A DNA stretch of 64,000 nucleotides from Pacificoceanicola onchidii. GTDB taxonomy: Bacteria > Pseudomonadota > Alphaproteobacteria > Rhodobacterales > Rhodobacteraceae. A model generated the notes under the pieces. That model was not told the origin of the DNA. It saw only the letters and a program-made list of their open reading frames with translations, and did not search any database. The DNA lies in NCBI RefSeq assembly GCF_004804335.1, contig NZ_SRXY01000005.1, forward strand, positions 1-64,000. The letters are read 5' to 3'. A program made the position numbers and the translations under genes. Of the stretch, positions 50,901 to 59,006 are shown piece by piece (the stretch's first letter is position 1; the number at the start of each line of letters is the position of its first letter).

Positions 50901-52187
50901 ATGAACCGCATCGACACGCAAACCGACTGGATTAACCGCGCCCGCGCCGTCCTGCCCGCCGCAGGCTTCGGCAACTTCGACGCCTCCATCGTCATTGCAC
51001 GGGGGGAGGGGAGCCACGTCTGGGACGAAGATGGCCGCGAATACGTCGATTACCTGATCGGCTCCGGCCCCATGCTTCTGGGCCATGGCGACGGGGAAGT
51101 CATGGAGGCGGTGCTGGAACAACTGCCCAAAGGCATGACGTTTTTTGCCAACAATGCCAAGGGGATCGAACTGGCCGAAGCCATCGTGGAGGCCGTGCCC
51201 TGCTGCGAGCAGGTGCGCTTTGTCGCCTCGGGCGGCGAGGCGGACATGTACGCAATCCGGCTTGCACGGGCCTATACCGGCAAGCCCAAAATCCTGAAGT
51301 TCGAAGGCGGCTACCACGGCATGAGCGCCGAAGCCCAGATGAGCCTTGCGCCGAGCAAACAGGTCAACTTCCCCACCGCCGTGCCCGACAGCGCCGGCAT
51401 CCCGCAGGGCGTCGCTGATGAAATGCTGATTGCGCCTTTCAACGATCTGGAGGCCGTCGCCTCGCTTCTGGCCGAACATGACGACATCGCCGCCATCATC
51501 GCCGAGCCTTTGCAGCGGATCATCCCGGCCCAGCCGGGTTTCCTCACGGGCCTGCGTGATCTGTGCACGAAGCACGGCGTTCTGTTGATCTTTGACGAGA
51601 TCGTCACCGGCTTCCGGCTCGATTACGGCGGCGCGCAGGAACGCTACGGCGTGGTGCCGGACATCTGTACCTTGGGCAAGATCATCGGCGGCGGCTTCCC
51701 TCTGGCCGCTTTGGGCGCAAGCGCCGAGATCATGGCGCATTTTGACAAGGACACCGTCGGCGCGGAAAACTGGCTCATGCAGCTTGGCACGCTCTCGGGT
51801 AACCCCGTGGCCTCCGCCGCCGGACTGAAAACCATGGAAGTGCTGCGCCGTCCAGGCCAATACGACCGTCTGCGCGCGCTTGGCCAGCGGCTCATGGACA
51901 TGCAAAGCGCGGCTCTGGACGCCGAGGGGGTTGCCCACCGGATCTGCGGCGACGCAACGCTCTTTGACATCTACTTCACCGAGGCCGATCCGGTCGACTA
52001 CCGCAGCGCCCGGCACAGCGATCCCAATCTGAACGCGGTCTGGAACGCGGAACTGCGCGCTTGCGGCGTTTTCAAATCGCCGGGCAAGCTCTACCCGTCG
52101 CTGGCCCTGACCGAGGCCGATCTGGACCTGACGGAGGCCGCCTTCACCCGCGCCGCAGCCAAGGTCCGCGCGGCTATGATGGGTTGA
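50901..52187 (+). CDS. Class III aminotransferase, glutamate-1-semialdehyde aminomutase-like
   Basis: A 428-residue PLP enzyme. The PLP lysine is in CTLGKIIGGGFPLAA, the cofactor Asp in LIFDEIVTGFRLDYGG and the phosphate region in ASGGEADMYAIRLARAY. The N-terminus (RARAVLPAAGFGNFDASIVI) is that of the GSA-aminomutase-like branch, which contains many catabolic transaminases and racemases. True HemL has a more conserved start. It closes the enolase operon and its end overlaps the convergent LysE gene by 14 bases. It may transaminate the demethylated product. Confidence 0.85.
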   Translation: MNRIDTQTDWINRARAVLPAAGFGNFDASIVIARGEGSHVWDEDGREYVDYLIGSGPMLLGHGDGEVMEAVLEQLPKGMTFFANNAKGIELAEAIVEAVPCCEQVRFVASGGEADMYAIRLARAYTGKPKILKFEGGYHGMSAEAQMSLAPSKQVNFPTAVPDSAGIPQGVADEMLIAPFNDLEAVASLLAEHDDIAAIIAEPLQRIIPAQPGFLTGLRDLCTKHGVLLIFDEIVTGFRLDYGGAQERYGVVPDICTLGKIIGGGFPLAALGASAEIMAHFDKDTVGAENWLMQLGTLSGNPVASAAGLKTMEVLRRPGQYDRLRALGQRLMDMQSAALDAEGVAHRICGDATLFDIYFTEADPVDYRSARHSDPNLNAVWNAELRACGVFKSPGKLYPSLALTEADLDLTEAAFTRAAAKVRAAMMG

Positions 52188-52803
52188 GCGATTTCAGCCC
52201 GAGCAGCACCGCTGCCCCGATCATGAACCCGCCGCCGATGCGTTCGATCCACAGCTTCGCGCCGCCTTTGAACCTCTTGGCGACCCAGCTTGCCCCGAGG
52301 CCATAGGCGGCGAGAAAACAGCCGTCCATGCCGATATAGGTCAGCGACAGGATCAGGAACTGCGGCCAGAACGGCGCCCCGCCGTCGATGAACTGCGGGA
52401 AGAGCGCGGCAAAGAAAACCACCGCCTTGGGGTTCGCGGCGGAGGTCAGAAAACCCTGCATCCACAAGGTGCCGAGCGCGGTCTTGGCCGGGGCCGCGCC
52501 GCGCTGTGCCACCGTGGGATCCGCCCGCCGGATCATCCGCAGGCCAAGCCAGATCAGATAGGCCACACCCGCCCATTTGATCACCGAAAGCGCCGTGGCA
52601 GAGGCCGCGATCACCGCCGCCAGCCCCAGCCCCGCCGCCAGCATCTGCAAGGCATTTGCCGTCAGGTCCCCGGCAGCGGTGGCCAGCGCCGGGCGAAAGC
52701 CGTGAATGCCGCTGTTCGACAGCATCAGAAGCTGGCTCGGCCCGGGCGTGCTCATCAACGCCAGCACCGTCGCCACATAGAGCGTCCAGATTTCCCAGGT
52801 CAT
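52174..52803 (-). CDS. LysE-family amino acid exporter
   Basis: A 209-residue inner-membrane protein with five or six helices. It begins MTWEIWTLYVATVLALMSTPGPSQLLMLSN, the RhtB/LysE signature (TPGP), and contains GFLTSAANPKAVVFFAALFPQF. Members export amino acids or homoserine lactones. It converges with and overlaps the aminotransferase gene by 14 bases. The next gene on the same strand is phnM, 71 bases upstream, so it may be co-transcribed with the end of the phn operon. Confidence 0.9.
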   Translation of the reverse strand: MTWEIWTLYVATVLALMSTPGPSQLLMLSNSGIHGFRPALATAAGDLTANALQMLAAGLGLAAVIAASATALSVIKWAGVAYLIWLGLRMIRRADPTVAQRGAAPAKTALGTLWMQGFLTSAANPKAVVFFAALFPQFIDGGAPFWPQFLILSLTYIGMDGCFLAAYGLGASWVAKRFKGGAKLWIERIGGGFMIGAAVLLGLKSLNPS

Positions 52804-52874
52804 GAGTGCGCCTCCGCCGATTGCCCAAATCAGAGACGCAGCCTACAGGCGCATGGGCGCAATGAAAACGGAGA

Positions 52875-54068
52875 TCAGCCGATCTTCTGCCCCTGGCTCC
52901 AGACCCCGCGCAAAAGCGGGGTCGCGCCCACCGGGCGCACCCGCAGCACATCGCCGCGCATCCCGCACTCCAGCACGCCGCGATCGTCCAGCCGCGCGGC
53001 CTCAGCCGGGTTGCGCGTGACGGTGGCCATGGCGCGGGGCAGGTCGTCCCAGATCACCGCCAGCCGGAACGCCGCCAGCAGCAGCGCCGAGGGCACATAA
53101 TCGGACGAGACAATGTCCAAAAGGTCCCGCCGCGCCAGATCCTCTGCCGCCACATTGCCCGAATGCGAGCCGCCCCGGATCAGGTTCGGCGCGCCCATCA
53201 TCACCGCAATGCCGTGGCTACGGCAGGCCTCCGCCGCCTCCACCGTCGTCGGGAATTCGGCAAAGCCCACGCCGTTCTGCGCCGAACGTGTCACATGGCC
53301 CGCCGTGGTGTCGTCATGGCTGGCCAGAACCGCGCCCAGACGCGCCGCCTCGATAACCGCGCCCGCCTCATGCTTCGCCCCGAACCGCTCCTGCAACCCC
53401 AGCAGATTCTCAACGTGATCGGCAAACTCCGCATCATTCATGCCGCGTTTCTTCGCCACATAGGTCTTGAGCGCGCTAAGATCGCGGAACTGCCGCTGGC
53501 CGGGGGTGTGATCCATCAGGCTGACAATCCCGATGCGGTCCTCCGGGCGAAACCCTGCCAGCTCCTCCAAAAGCGTCTCCGAACAAATCTCTGCCCGCAG
53601 GTGCAGGAAGTGGCTGATCTTGAACAGCCCTTCCGCCCGCGCCGCCAGCAACTCGTCGGCCAGCCTGCGCGCGTAATCAATGTAGCGCCCCTTGCCGGAA
53701 TGGATCGAGCCAACCCGCATGGCGTCAAACACCGTGGTGATCCCGGTCGAGGCCAGCTCTGCATCATGCGCCAGAAGCGCGGGCAGATGCGGCCAGTCCA
53801 CCTCCGGGCGCGGCTCGATATGCCGCTCCACGTTGTCCGTATGCAGCTCCACCAACCCGGGCAATACGTAATCCCCCGCGCAGTCAATTGCGCCATCGGG
53901 GATTGCGTCCCCCTCGCAAATCTCTGTAATCAAACCGTCTTCGATGGTCACGGAGCCAAGGGCAACGCGATCCGCCAGAACAAGCCGGGCCCCGGCAAGG
54001 CACAGGGACCCTGACACGTCGTTGTCACACACATGGGCCAAAGAGGACGCAGGGAAAGGGGAATTCAT
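52875..54068 (-). CDS. phnM: Alpha-D-ribose 1-methylphosphonate 5-triphosphate diphosphatase
   Basis: A metal-dependent amidohydrolase-fold enzyme that removes pyrophosphate from ribose 1-methylphosphonate 5-triphosphate in the C-P lyase pathway. The 397-residue product has VLPGLVELHTDNVERH (metal His), GITTVFDAMRVGS, VSLMDHTPGQRQFRD, LASHDDTTAGHV and the C-terminal SSDYVPSALLLAAF. These are the PhnM motifs. The start is uncertain: the ATG at 54068 overlaps the start codon of the opposite gene, while a GTG at 54017 (before SGSLCLAGARLVL) matches the usual family N-terminus better. It is separated from phnN by the oppositely oriented DUF1045 gene. Confidence 0.92.
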   Translation of the reverse strand: MNSPFPASSLAHVCDNDVSGSLCLAGARLVLADRVALGSVTIEDGLITEICEGDAIPDGAIDCAGDYVLPGLVELHTDNVERHIEPRPEVDWPHLPALLAHDAELASTGITTVFDAMRVGSIHSGKGRYIDYARRLADELLAARAEGLFKISHFLHLRAEICSETLLEELAGFRPEDRIGIVSLMDHTPGQRQFRDLSALKTYVAKKRGMNDAEFADHVENLLGLQERFGAKHEAGAVIEAARLGAVLASHDDTTAGHVTRSAQNGVGFAEFPTTVEAAEACRSHGIAVMMGAPNLIRGGSHSGNVAAEDLARRDLLDIVSSDYVPSALLLAAFRLAVIWDDLPRAMATVTRNPAEAARLDDRGVLECGMRGDVLRVRPVGATPLLRGVWSQGQKIG

Positions 54069-54738
54069 GTCATACGCTCGCTTTGCGATTTACTACGTGC
54101 CGCCCCAGGGGCCGCTTGCGGACTTCGGGGCAACCTGGCTGGGCTGGGACATCGTCTCGGGGCTTGCCGTGCCGCAGTTCGACATGCCCGCTTTGCATGA
54201 CATCACGATGACACCGCGCAAATACGGGTTTCACGGCACGTTGAAACCGCCGTTCCGGCTCAAGGACGGGCAAACGGCGGCGGGTCTTGAGAGGGCGGTG
54301 GCCGAAATGGCCGAAACGCTTGCCCCGGCAGTCTGCGACGGGCTGGAGCTGACCCGGCTGGGTCGCTTCCTCGCGCTCACCCCGCATGGGGACCTGAGCG
54401 GCCTGCAACGCGTGGCCGAAGCCTGCGTGCGCGCGCCCGACGCCTTCCGCGCCCCGGCCAGCGCCGCCGAACTGGAACGCCGCCGCAAGGCGCCGCTCAG
54501 CGACAGGCAAGAGGCTCTGCTCACCCAGTGGGGCTATCCCTATGTTTTCGAAGAGTTCCGCTTCCACCTGACCTTGACCGGCAAGCTCCCCAAGGCCCAG
54601 ATCGACACCTGGATCAAAACCGTGCAGGACAACTTGCCCAGCCTGCCAGAGCCCTTCGGGATCGATCAGGTTGCGCTCTGCGGCGAGCGGGAGGACGGGC
54701 GGTTCGAGGTGATCCATCGCTACACGCTCACCGGCTGA
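54067..54738 (+). CDS. DUF1045 / putative phosphonate metabolism protein
   Basis: A 223-residue protein of the phosphonate-linked DUF1045 family. It starts MSYARFAIYYVPPQGPLADF, contains PRKYGFHGTLKPPFRL and FEEFRFHLTLTGK. The two H-x-T motifs are those of the 2H phosphoesterase fold, as in RNA ligase/cyclic phosphodiesterase relatives, so it may cleave a ribose cyclic phosphate as PhnP does. AAAGGGGAATTC precedes the ATG. It is the only conserved phn-associated gene on the plus strand, lying between phnM and phnN, and its tail overlaps phnN by 19 bases. Confidence 0.88.
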   Translation: MSYARFAIYYVPPQGPLADFGATWLGWDIVSGLAVPQFDMPALHDITMTPRKYGFHGTLKPPFRLKDGQTAAGLERAVAEMAETLAPAVCDGLELTRLGRFLALTPHGDLSGLQRVAEACVRAPDAFRAPASAAELERRRKAPLSDRQEALLTQWGYPYVFEEFRFHLTLTGKLPKAQIDTWIKTVQDNLPSLPEPFGIDQVALCGEREDGRFEVIHRYTLTG

Positions 54739-55265
54739 AGCCGCGCCACGGCGCGCGCGAGGGTCTCATCCAGCGGCCCGTCATTGCTGATCTCGATCAC
54801 CTCCAGCCCTTTGGGCAGCGGCTTTTGCGTGACCGCCAGACGCCCGGCAATCTCTTCGGCGCTTTCGCGGCCCCGCGCGGCCAGCCGCAGGGCCAGCGTC
54901 TCGGGTGTGGCGGTGATGTTCAGAACGATAAAATTCTCAAAGGTTTCAGCGGCTTCCGCCAGCGCCCCACGCGAAAAATTCGCCAGACAATCGGTGCCTT
55001 TGGTCAGGTGAAACCGCACCGTCTGCGGGATGCCATAGCGCAACCCATGCGCGCCCCAATGCACCGCAAAGGCGCCGTTCTCCACCATATCCTCAAAAGC
55101 GGGCAGGGTGACCGCGTCATACTCTTCGCCGCCCAGACCCGGCGCGCGGGTGATCACCCGCCGCACCAGATGCAGCCCCGGCATCGCCTCGCCAAGGCCG
55201 CGCATCACGCTGTCCTTGCCCACGCCCGAGGGGCCGACAACGGCGATCAACCGGCCCGGCATCAC
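54720..55265 (-). CDS. phnN: Ribose 1,5-bisphosphate phosphokinase
   Basis: This kinase converts ribose 1,5-bisphosphate to PRPP and completes C-P lyase catabolism. The 181-residue product has the P-loop [10 protein letters not shown] and the guanylate-kinase-like fold with [19 protein letters not shown]. Start choice is between adjacent ATGs (55265 and 55262); both lie in the ATGATG overlapping the phnL stop. The 3' end overlaps the DUF1045 gene on the other strand. Confidence 0.93.
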   Translation of the reverse strand: MMPGRLIAVVGPSGVGKDSVMRGLGEAMPGLHLVRRVITRAPGLGGEEYDAVTLPAFEDMVENGAFAVHWGAHGLRYGIPQTVRFHLTKGTDCLANFSRGALAEAAETFENFIVLNITATPETLALRLAARGRESAEEIAGRLAVTQKPLPKGLEVIEISNDGPLDETLARAVARLQPVSV

Positions 55266-55984
55266 GCGGCTGACTCCTTGTTTTGTCCTACCGCTTCGCT
55301 GCTTGAGGACAATCCCGGCGTGAAACGGCTCACATCAATCTCCCGGTCGCAGACCCGCGCCCGCGCTGCCTCGTCGTGGAAAATCCCGATAATCGCCGCC
55401 CCGCGTGCCTTGGCCTCTTCGATCAGGCTCAGCACAACTTCGCGGTTGGTGGCATCAAGGCTGGCGGTCGGCTCATCGAGCAACATCGCCGGATAGTCAT
55501 AGGCAAAGCCGCGCGCGATGTTCACCCGCTGCTGCTCGCCGCCCGAAAAGGTGGTGGGCGAGAGGGACCAGAGGCGCTCTGGAATATTGAGCTGTGTCAG
55601 AAGGTTGCGCGCCTTTTCCTGTGCCGCTTCGGCTGGCACCCCCAGCGCGCGCAGCGGCTCCGCCACCACCTCCAGCGTCGGCACACGCGGCACCACGCGC
55701 AGGAACTGGCTGACATAGCCCAGCGTATCGCGGCGCAGGGAAATCACGTCGCGCGGCTCGGCCTGCACAAGGTCCACACCGCCGATGCGAATGGCGCCCG
55801 ATTGCGTCAGGTAGTTGCCGTAGATCATCCGCATCAGCGTCGATTTTCCCGCCCCCGAAGAGCCGGTCAGCGCCACACATTCGCCGGGCGCAACATCAAA
55901 GGACACATCGCGGATCACCTCGATCACTGCGCTGCCCTGATTGTGCAGCGTAAAGGTTTTGGAAACGTTTTCTAGGCAGATCAT
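55262..55984 (-). CDS. phnL: C-P lyase ABC-type subunit PhnL
   Basis: A 240-residue ABC ATPase of the C-P lyase complex. It has Walker [10 protein letters not shown], signature [16 protein letters not shown] and Walker [13 protein letters not shown]. The N-terminal [21 protein letters not shown] is typical of PhnL. PhnL and PhnK assist the core complex PhnGHIJ, and PhnL is thought to act with PhnGHI in ribose-triphosphate attachment. A 20-bp palindrome lies in the 49-base gap after phnK. Confidence 0.93.
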   Translation of the reverse strand: MICLENVSKTFTLHNQGSAVIEVIRDVSFDVAPGECVALTGSSGAGKSTLMRMIYGNYLTQSGAIRIGGVDLVQAEPRDVISLRRDTLGYVSQFLRVVPRVPTLEVVAEPLRALGVPAEAAQEKARNLLTQLNIPERLWSLSPTTFSGGEQQRVNIARGFAYDYPAMLLDEPTASLDATNREVVLSLIEEAKARGAAIIGIFHDEAARARVCDREIDVSRFTPGLSSSSEAVGQNKESAA

Positions 55985-56012
55985 GCGTTAAGCCTTTGTT
56001 AATGAATGAAAA

Positions 56013-56032
56013 ATGTTTCGCGCGCGAAACAT
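56013..56032. promoter_or_regulatory. 20-bp perfect palindrome between phnK and phnL
   Basis: ATGTTTCGCGCGCGAAACAT is a perfect palindrome directly after the phnK stop, inside the operon. It can fold into a hairpin in the transcript, possibly to stabilise or attenuate the mRNA. It recalls ParB sites (TGTTTC...GAAACA) but has a six-base rather than four-base centre, so parS is not supported. Confidence 0.6.
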
Positions 56033-56033
56033 C

Positions 56034-56804
56034 TCAGACCTGCAGGACCGAGCTGACAAGCAGCTGGCTATAGGCATGTTGCGGATCATCCAGCACCTGA
56101 TCGGTCAGGCCGGCTTCGACCACATGACCCGATTTCATCACCATCAGCCGATCCGCCAGAAGCCGCACCACGGCCAGATCATGGGTGACGATGATGGCGC
56201 TCAGCCCCATGTCCCTTACCAGCCCTCGGAGCAGGTCCAGCAGACGCGCCTGAACCGAGACATCAAGCCCTCCGGTCGGCTCATCCATGAACACAAGCCG
56301 CGGGCCAGTGACGAGGTTGCGGGCGATCTGGAGCCGTTGTTGCATGCCCCCCGAAAAGGTTGTGGGGCGGTCATCCACGCGGGCCGCATCAATCTCGACC
56401 CGCTCCAGCCAATCCGTGGCCTGCTCGCGGATATCGCCATAATGCCGCGCGCCCACGGCCATCAGCCGCTCGCCCACATTGCCGCCCGCCGAGACCCCCA
56501 TCCGCAGCCCGTCGCGGGCGTGCTGGTGGACAAAAGCCCAATCGGTGCGCCCGAGCATCCGGCGTTCCGGTTCCGACATGGCGAGCGTGTCTTTTGGCCC
56601 CTCGCTGCGGGTGTCAAACACCACCTGCCCGGCGTCCGGGGGCAGGTGCCCGGCCATGCAATTCAGCAGGGTCGACTTGCCCGAACCACTCTCGCCCACG
56701 ATGCCCATGACCTCGCCGGGGTAGAGGTCAAAACTCACGTCCGCGCAGCCGATGTGGGTGCCATAGCGTTTGGTCACGCCCTGAACGGAAAGAAGCGGTG
56801 TCAT
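56034..56804 (-). CDS. phnK: C-P lyase ABC-type subunit PhnK
   Basis: A 256-residue ABC ATPase. Walker A VGESGSGKSTLLNC, signature TFSGGMQQRLQIARNL, Walker B LVFMDEPTGGLDVS and a C-terminal HVVEAGLTDQVLDDPQHAYSQLL as in oligopeptide-type ATPases mark PhnK, which docks on PhnJ in the C-P lyase complex. The start at 56804 overlaps the phnJ stop as ATGA, so the longer upstream frame is rejected. Confidence 0.94.
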   Translation of the reverse strand: MTPLLSVQGVTKRYGTHIGCADVSFDLYPGEVMGIVGESGSGKSTLLNCMAGHLPPDAGQVVFDTRSEGPKDTLAMSEPERRMLGRTDWAFVHQHARDGLRMGVSAGGNVGERLMAVGARHYGDIREQATDWLERVEIDAARVDDRPTTFSGGMQQRLQIARNLVTGPRLVFMDEPTGGLDVSVQARLLDLLRGLVRDMGLSAIIVTHDLAVVRLLADRLMVMKSGHVVEAGLTDQVLDDPQHAYSQLLVSSVLQV

Positions 56805-57670
56805 GCGGCTACCTCGCTGCCCGGGAAGGCCGGGCCTTGATGGCCAGCCGCGCGGCGGCCGGTGCAATAATCGGTGTCTGAGCAGCAGAAAAGCCGCCCG
56901 CCTGCGTCGTCGATGATGACCTCGTCAAGATAGCTGTCCGAAGCCCCGCAAAGCCCGCAGATCTGATCGGCTTTGGAGGCCTCAAACGGGTGATCCTCGA
57001 AGTCGAGGCTGACCACCTGGGTATAGGGCGGCAGCGCGTAAATCCGCTGCTCACGGCCCGCCCCAAAGAGTTGGATCGCGGCCATATCCCCCAGCTTGGG
57101 ATTGTCGAATTTCGGGATGGGCGACGGGTCCATCACATAGCGCCCCTCGACCTTCACCGGGTAGGCATAGGAGGTGGCGATATGGCCGTGGCGGGCGATG
57201 TCTTCATAAAGTTTTACATGCATGAGGCCGTACTCCTCAAGGCTGTGCATCTTGCGCGTCTCGCTTTCACGCGGTTCGAGAAAGCGCAGAGGCTCCGGGA
57301 TGGGCACCTGATAGACAAGAATCTGATCCTCGCTCAGCGGCTCTTCGGGGATGCGGTGGCGGGTCTGGATGACGCTGGCCTCGGCGGTGGCGGTCGTGGT
57401 TTCAACCCCTGCGGTGCGTTCAAAGAAGGCGCGAATCGAGACAGCATTTGTCGTGTCATCCGCGCCCTGATCAATAACCTTGAAGATATCGTCAGGGCAC
57501 AGAACGGCGGCGGAAACCTGCACCCCGCCGGTGCCCCAGCCATAGGGCATGGGCATCTCGCGGGAGGCAAAAGGCACCTGATAGCCGGGGATCGCCAGAC
57601 CCTTGAGAATGGCGCGGCGGATCATGCGTTTGGTCTGTTCATCGAGGTAGGCGAAGTTATAGTCAGCCAT
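56801..57670 (-). CDS. phnJ: Alpha-D-ribose 1-methylphosphonate 5-phosphate C-P lyase (radical SAM)
   Basis: This subunit breaks the carbon-phosphorus bond by radical SAM chemistry, releasing methane from methylphosphonate. The 289-residue product has the radical glycine G29 (IPGYQVPF) and the atypical Fe-S ligands C238, C241 and C263 with the reactive C269; each is offset by three from E. coli PhnJ G32, C241, C244, C266 and C272. AAGGA precedes the ATG. Upstream on the same strand lies not phnI but two antisense small-ORF cassettes and the HAD gene. A copy of its first 16 codons occurs at 57995-58042. Confidence 0.97.
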   Translation of the reverse strand: MADYNFAYLDEQTKRMIRRAILKGLAIPGYQVPFASREMPMPYGWGTGGVQVSAAVLCPDDIFKVIDQGADDTTNAVSIRAFFERTAGVETTTATAEASVIQTRHRIPEEPLSEDQILVYQVPIPEPLRFLEPRESETRKMHSLEEYGLMHVKLYEDIARHGHIATSYAYPVKVEGRYVMDPSPIPKFDNPKLGDMAAIQLFGAGREQRIYALPPYTQVVSLDFEDHPFEASKADQICGLCGASDSYLDEVIIDDAGGRLFCCSDTDYCTGRRAAGHQGPAFPGSEVAA

Positions 57671-57701
57671 GGAACGATCCTTTGGAATGTGAGGCCCGGG
57701 T

Positions 57702-57971
57702 ATGGCGTTGGAATTGTGGTTGTTTTTCGGGGCTCTGGCCGCGTTTTCGCTGTTCGGGATATGGGTTTTGATCCTCAGGCAGCGGCGCTATCGGAAGCGG
57801 CGTGACAGCCTGCATCAGGACAGCAGCGGAAGCTGGGTCTGGACCGATTTCGACGGCTCCCCGCGCAGTTCCCTGACCCATCCCGATCGCAAGGGTGGAG
57901 ATTGGTATTCCGAGCCGGGCGGCGACGGATTTGACGCAGGCGGCGGTGGTGATGGGGGCGGGGGCGACTAA
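57702..57971 (+). CDS. Small membrane protein, cassette A, antisense in the phn operon
   Basis: An 89-residue protein: one N-terminal helix (LELWLFFGALAAFSLFGIWV), a basic juxtamembrane patch RQRRYRKRRDSL, then WVWTDFDGSPRSSLTHP and a Gly/Asp-rich tail ending GGGGDGGGGD. It shares the order basic patch, SL/TL, VW(T/I)(D/E)F/W-x-G, RxS, then a final GD with the genes at 58068 and 59312. The ATG follows TGAGG. It lies antisense between phnJ and the HAD gene. Its last codons plus stop and the HAD-tail sequence that follows are repeated exactly at the end of cassette B. I do not recognise the family. Confidence 0.6.
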   Translation: MALELWLFFGALAAFSLFGIWVLILRQRRYRKRRDSLHQDSSGSWVWTDFDGSPRSSLTHPDRKGGDWYSEPGGDGFDAGGGGDGGGGD

Positions 57972-57973
57972 GG

Positions 57974-58042
57974 TCATAGCAGCCCCCGGTGGTTAATGCG
58001 TTTGGTCTGTTCATCCAGGAATGTGAAGCTATAGTCCGACAT
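57974..58042 (-). pseudogene. Chimeric 22-codon mini-ORF: phnJ head joined to HAD tail
   Basis: On the minus strand an ATG at 58042, 5 bases after GGAGGT, opens a frame reading MSDYSFTFLDEQTKR, then INHRGLL and stop. The first 16 codons match the phnJ start (MADYNFAYLDEQTKRM) at 40 of 48 bases. The ending RGLL-stop and following bases match the HAD gene end, within a 29-base perfect repeat (57962-57990 and 58373-58401). It is the junction scar of a tandem duplication of [phnJ start - small ORF - HAD end], but it remains an open frame with a ribosome binding site. Confidence 0.72.
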
Positions 58043-58067
58043 GGATACCTCCATCGGAGCCGGCCAA

Positions 58068-58382
58068 GTGTCTCACATCGTGTTTTCTATCGTTTACACC
58101 TGTGGTTCGGTTTTGATTGTCTTGTGGGCGTTCATCGGTCAAACAGAAGGTCCGGTTGAATTGATCCGGTTCCTTTCTTTCTTTTTTGTGGCGGGCGGTT
58201 TGTACGCTCTCTGGCTGTCTGTAAGGCGATACAAACGGCGTCAAAGTTTGCGCACCCAGAAGACCGAGTTTGGAATTGAGTTCGTCTGGATCGACTTTGA
58301 CGGATCCGAGCGCCGCTCTTCCACCGACCCGACGCCTCAGTGGGACGCAACCGAATGGAGTACACACATCGAGGGCGACTAA
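58068..58382 (+). CDS. Small membrane protein, cassette B, antisense in the phn operon
   Basis: A ~104-residue paralogue of cassette A. Two hydrophobic helices (HIVFSIVYTCGSVLIVLWAF and FLSFFFVAGGLYALWLSV) precede RRYKRRQSLR, FVWIDFDGSERRSSTDPTPQWD and a final EGD. I use the GTG at 58068, with GGAG 9 bases upstream; an in-frame ATG at 58041 overlaps the start codon of the chimeric mini-ORF on the other strand and has no ribosome binding site. It ends 2 bases before the HAD stop codon on the opposite strand. GC content is lower than in the neighbouring phn genes. Confidence 0.6.
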   Translation: MSHIVFSIVYTCGSVLIVLWAFIGQTEGPVELIRFLSFFFVAGGLYALWLSVRRYKRRQSLRTQKTEFGIEFVWIDFDGSERRSSTDPTPQWDATEWSTHIEGD

Positions 58383-58384
58383 GG

Positions 58385-58981
58385 TCATAGCAGCCCCCGG
58401 TCTTTGAGCGCGGCCTCGAAGGCGCGCGCATCGGTGAAGTGAATGCCGTCCATGCCGACGGAGTGCGCACCGGCGATATTCTCCGGCTTGTCATCGACGA
58501 AGACGCAGTCAGAGGCCGCGAGGCCGGAGCGGTCAAGGAACAGGCGGTAGATCGCCGGATCGGGTTTGATCAGGTCAACCGCGCCGGAGACGATGGTGGT
58601 CTGAAACATGGTGCCAAGACGCGGGTGCGCCTTGAGACCTTCGGGCCATGTTTCGGCGGACCAGTTGGTGATCGCATGGAGCGGCACGCCGCGCGCCTCA
58701 AGCTGATCCACGATGGCCCATGTGCCGGGCACTTCGTTGACCACCGTCAGAGGAAAGCGCGAGGGGTAGAGCGCCAGCAGGCGGGCGTCCTCGGGGTCCG
58801 GCAATTCGCGGGCCACATCGGCGAAGGTTTCACCCTTGTCGCAACGCAGGTTCCGGGCCGGGAAATCGACGCGTTTGAGGAAGGCCTCGACCGCCTCGGC
58901 AGAGCCAAGGTCATCGATCCAAGCCGGGGCCGGGTGCCAGTCAACCAGCACGTTTCCGATGTCAAAGACGACGTGTTTCAT
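58385..58981 (-). CDS. HAD-family hydrolase
   Basis: A 198-residue phosphatase of HAD subfamily IA. Motif I is VFDIGNVLVDWHP (nucleophile Asp followed by Gly-Asn, a variant of DxD), motif II TNWSAETW, motif III near IVSGAVDLIKPDP and motif IV CVFVDDKPENI. The Asp-to-Asn change at the second acidic position is common in HAD phosphatases of the YihX type acting on sugar phosphates. It lies between phnI and phnJ on the phn strand and may dephosphorylate a ribose phosphate, but it is not a canonical phn gene. Confidence 0.88.
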   Translation of the reverse strand: MKHVVFDIGNVLVDWHPAPAWIDDLGSAEAVEAFLKRVDFPARNLRCDKGETFADVARELPDPEDARLLALYPSRFPLTVVNEVPGTWAIVDQLEARGVPLHAITNWSAETWPEGLKAHPRLGTMFQTTIVSGAVDLIKPDPAIYRLFLDRSGLAASDCVFVDDKPENIAGAHSVGMDGIHFTDARAFEAALKDRGLL

Positions 58982-59006
58982 GGGGTGGTATCCAGAATTT
59001 CAAGGG

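Noticed and set aside
50901-52187. hemL, glutamate-1-semialdehyde aminomutase for tetrapyrrole synthesis
   Set aside because: Only the fold branch matches; the N-terminus and operon context are catabolic, and alphaproteobacteria make 5-aminolevulinate by HemA synthase rather than HemL.
56013-56032. parS (ParB-binding) site
   Set aside because: The arms TGTTTC and GAAACA fit, but parS has a four-base centre (16 bp core) and this palindrome has six, and it lies within an operon with no partition genes nearby.
57663-57977. Minus-strand frames beginning MTLVA (here and at 58029-58388)
   Set aside because: They are antisense to cassettes A and B and differ from each other after the repeated start, so they are reverse-strand reflections of the repeats, not genes.
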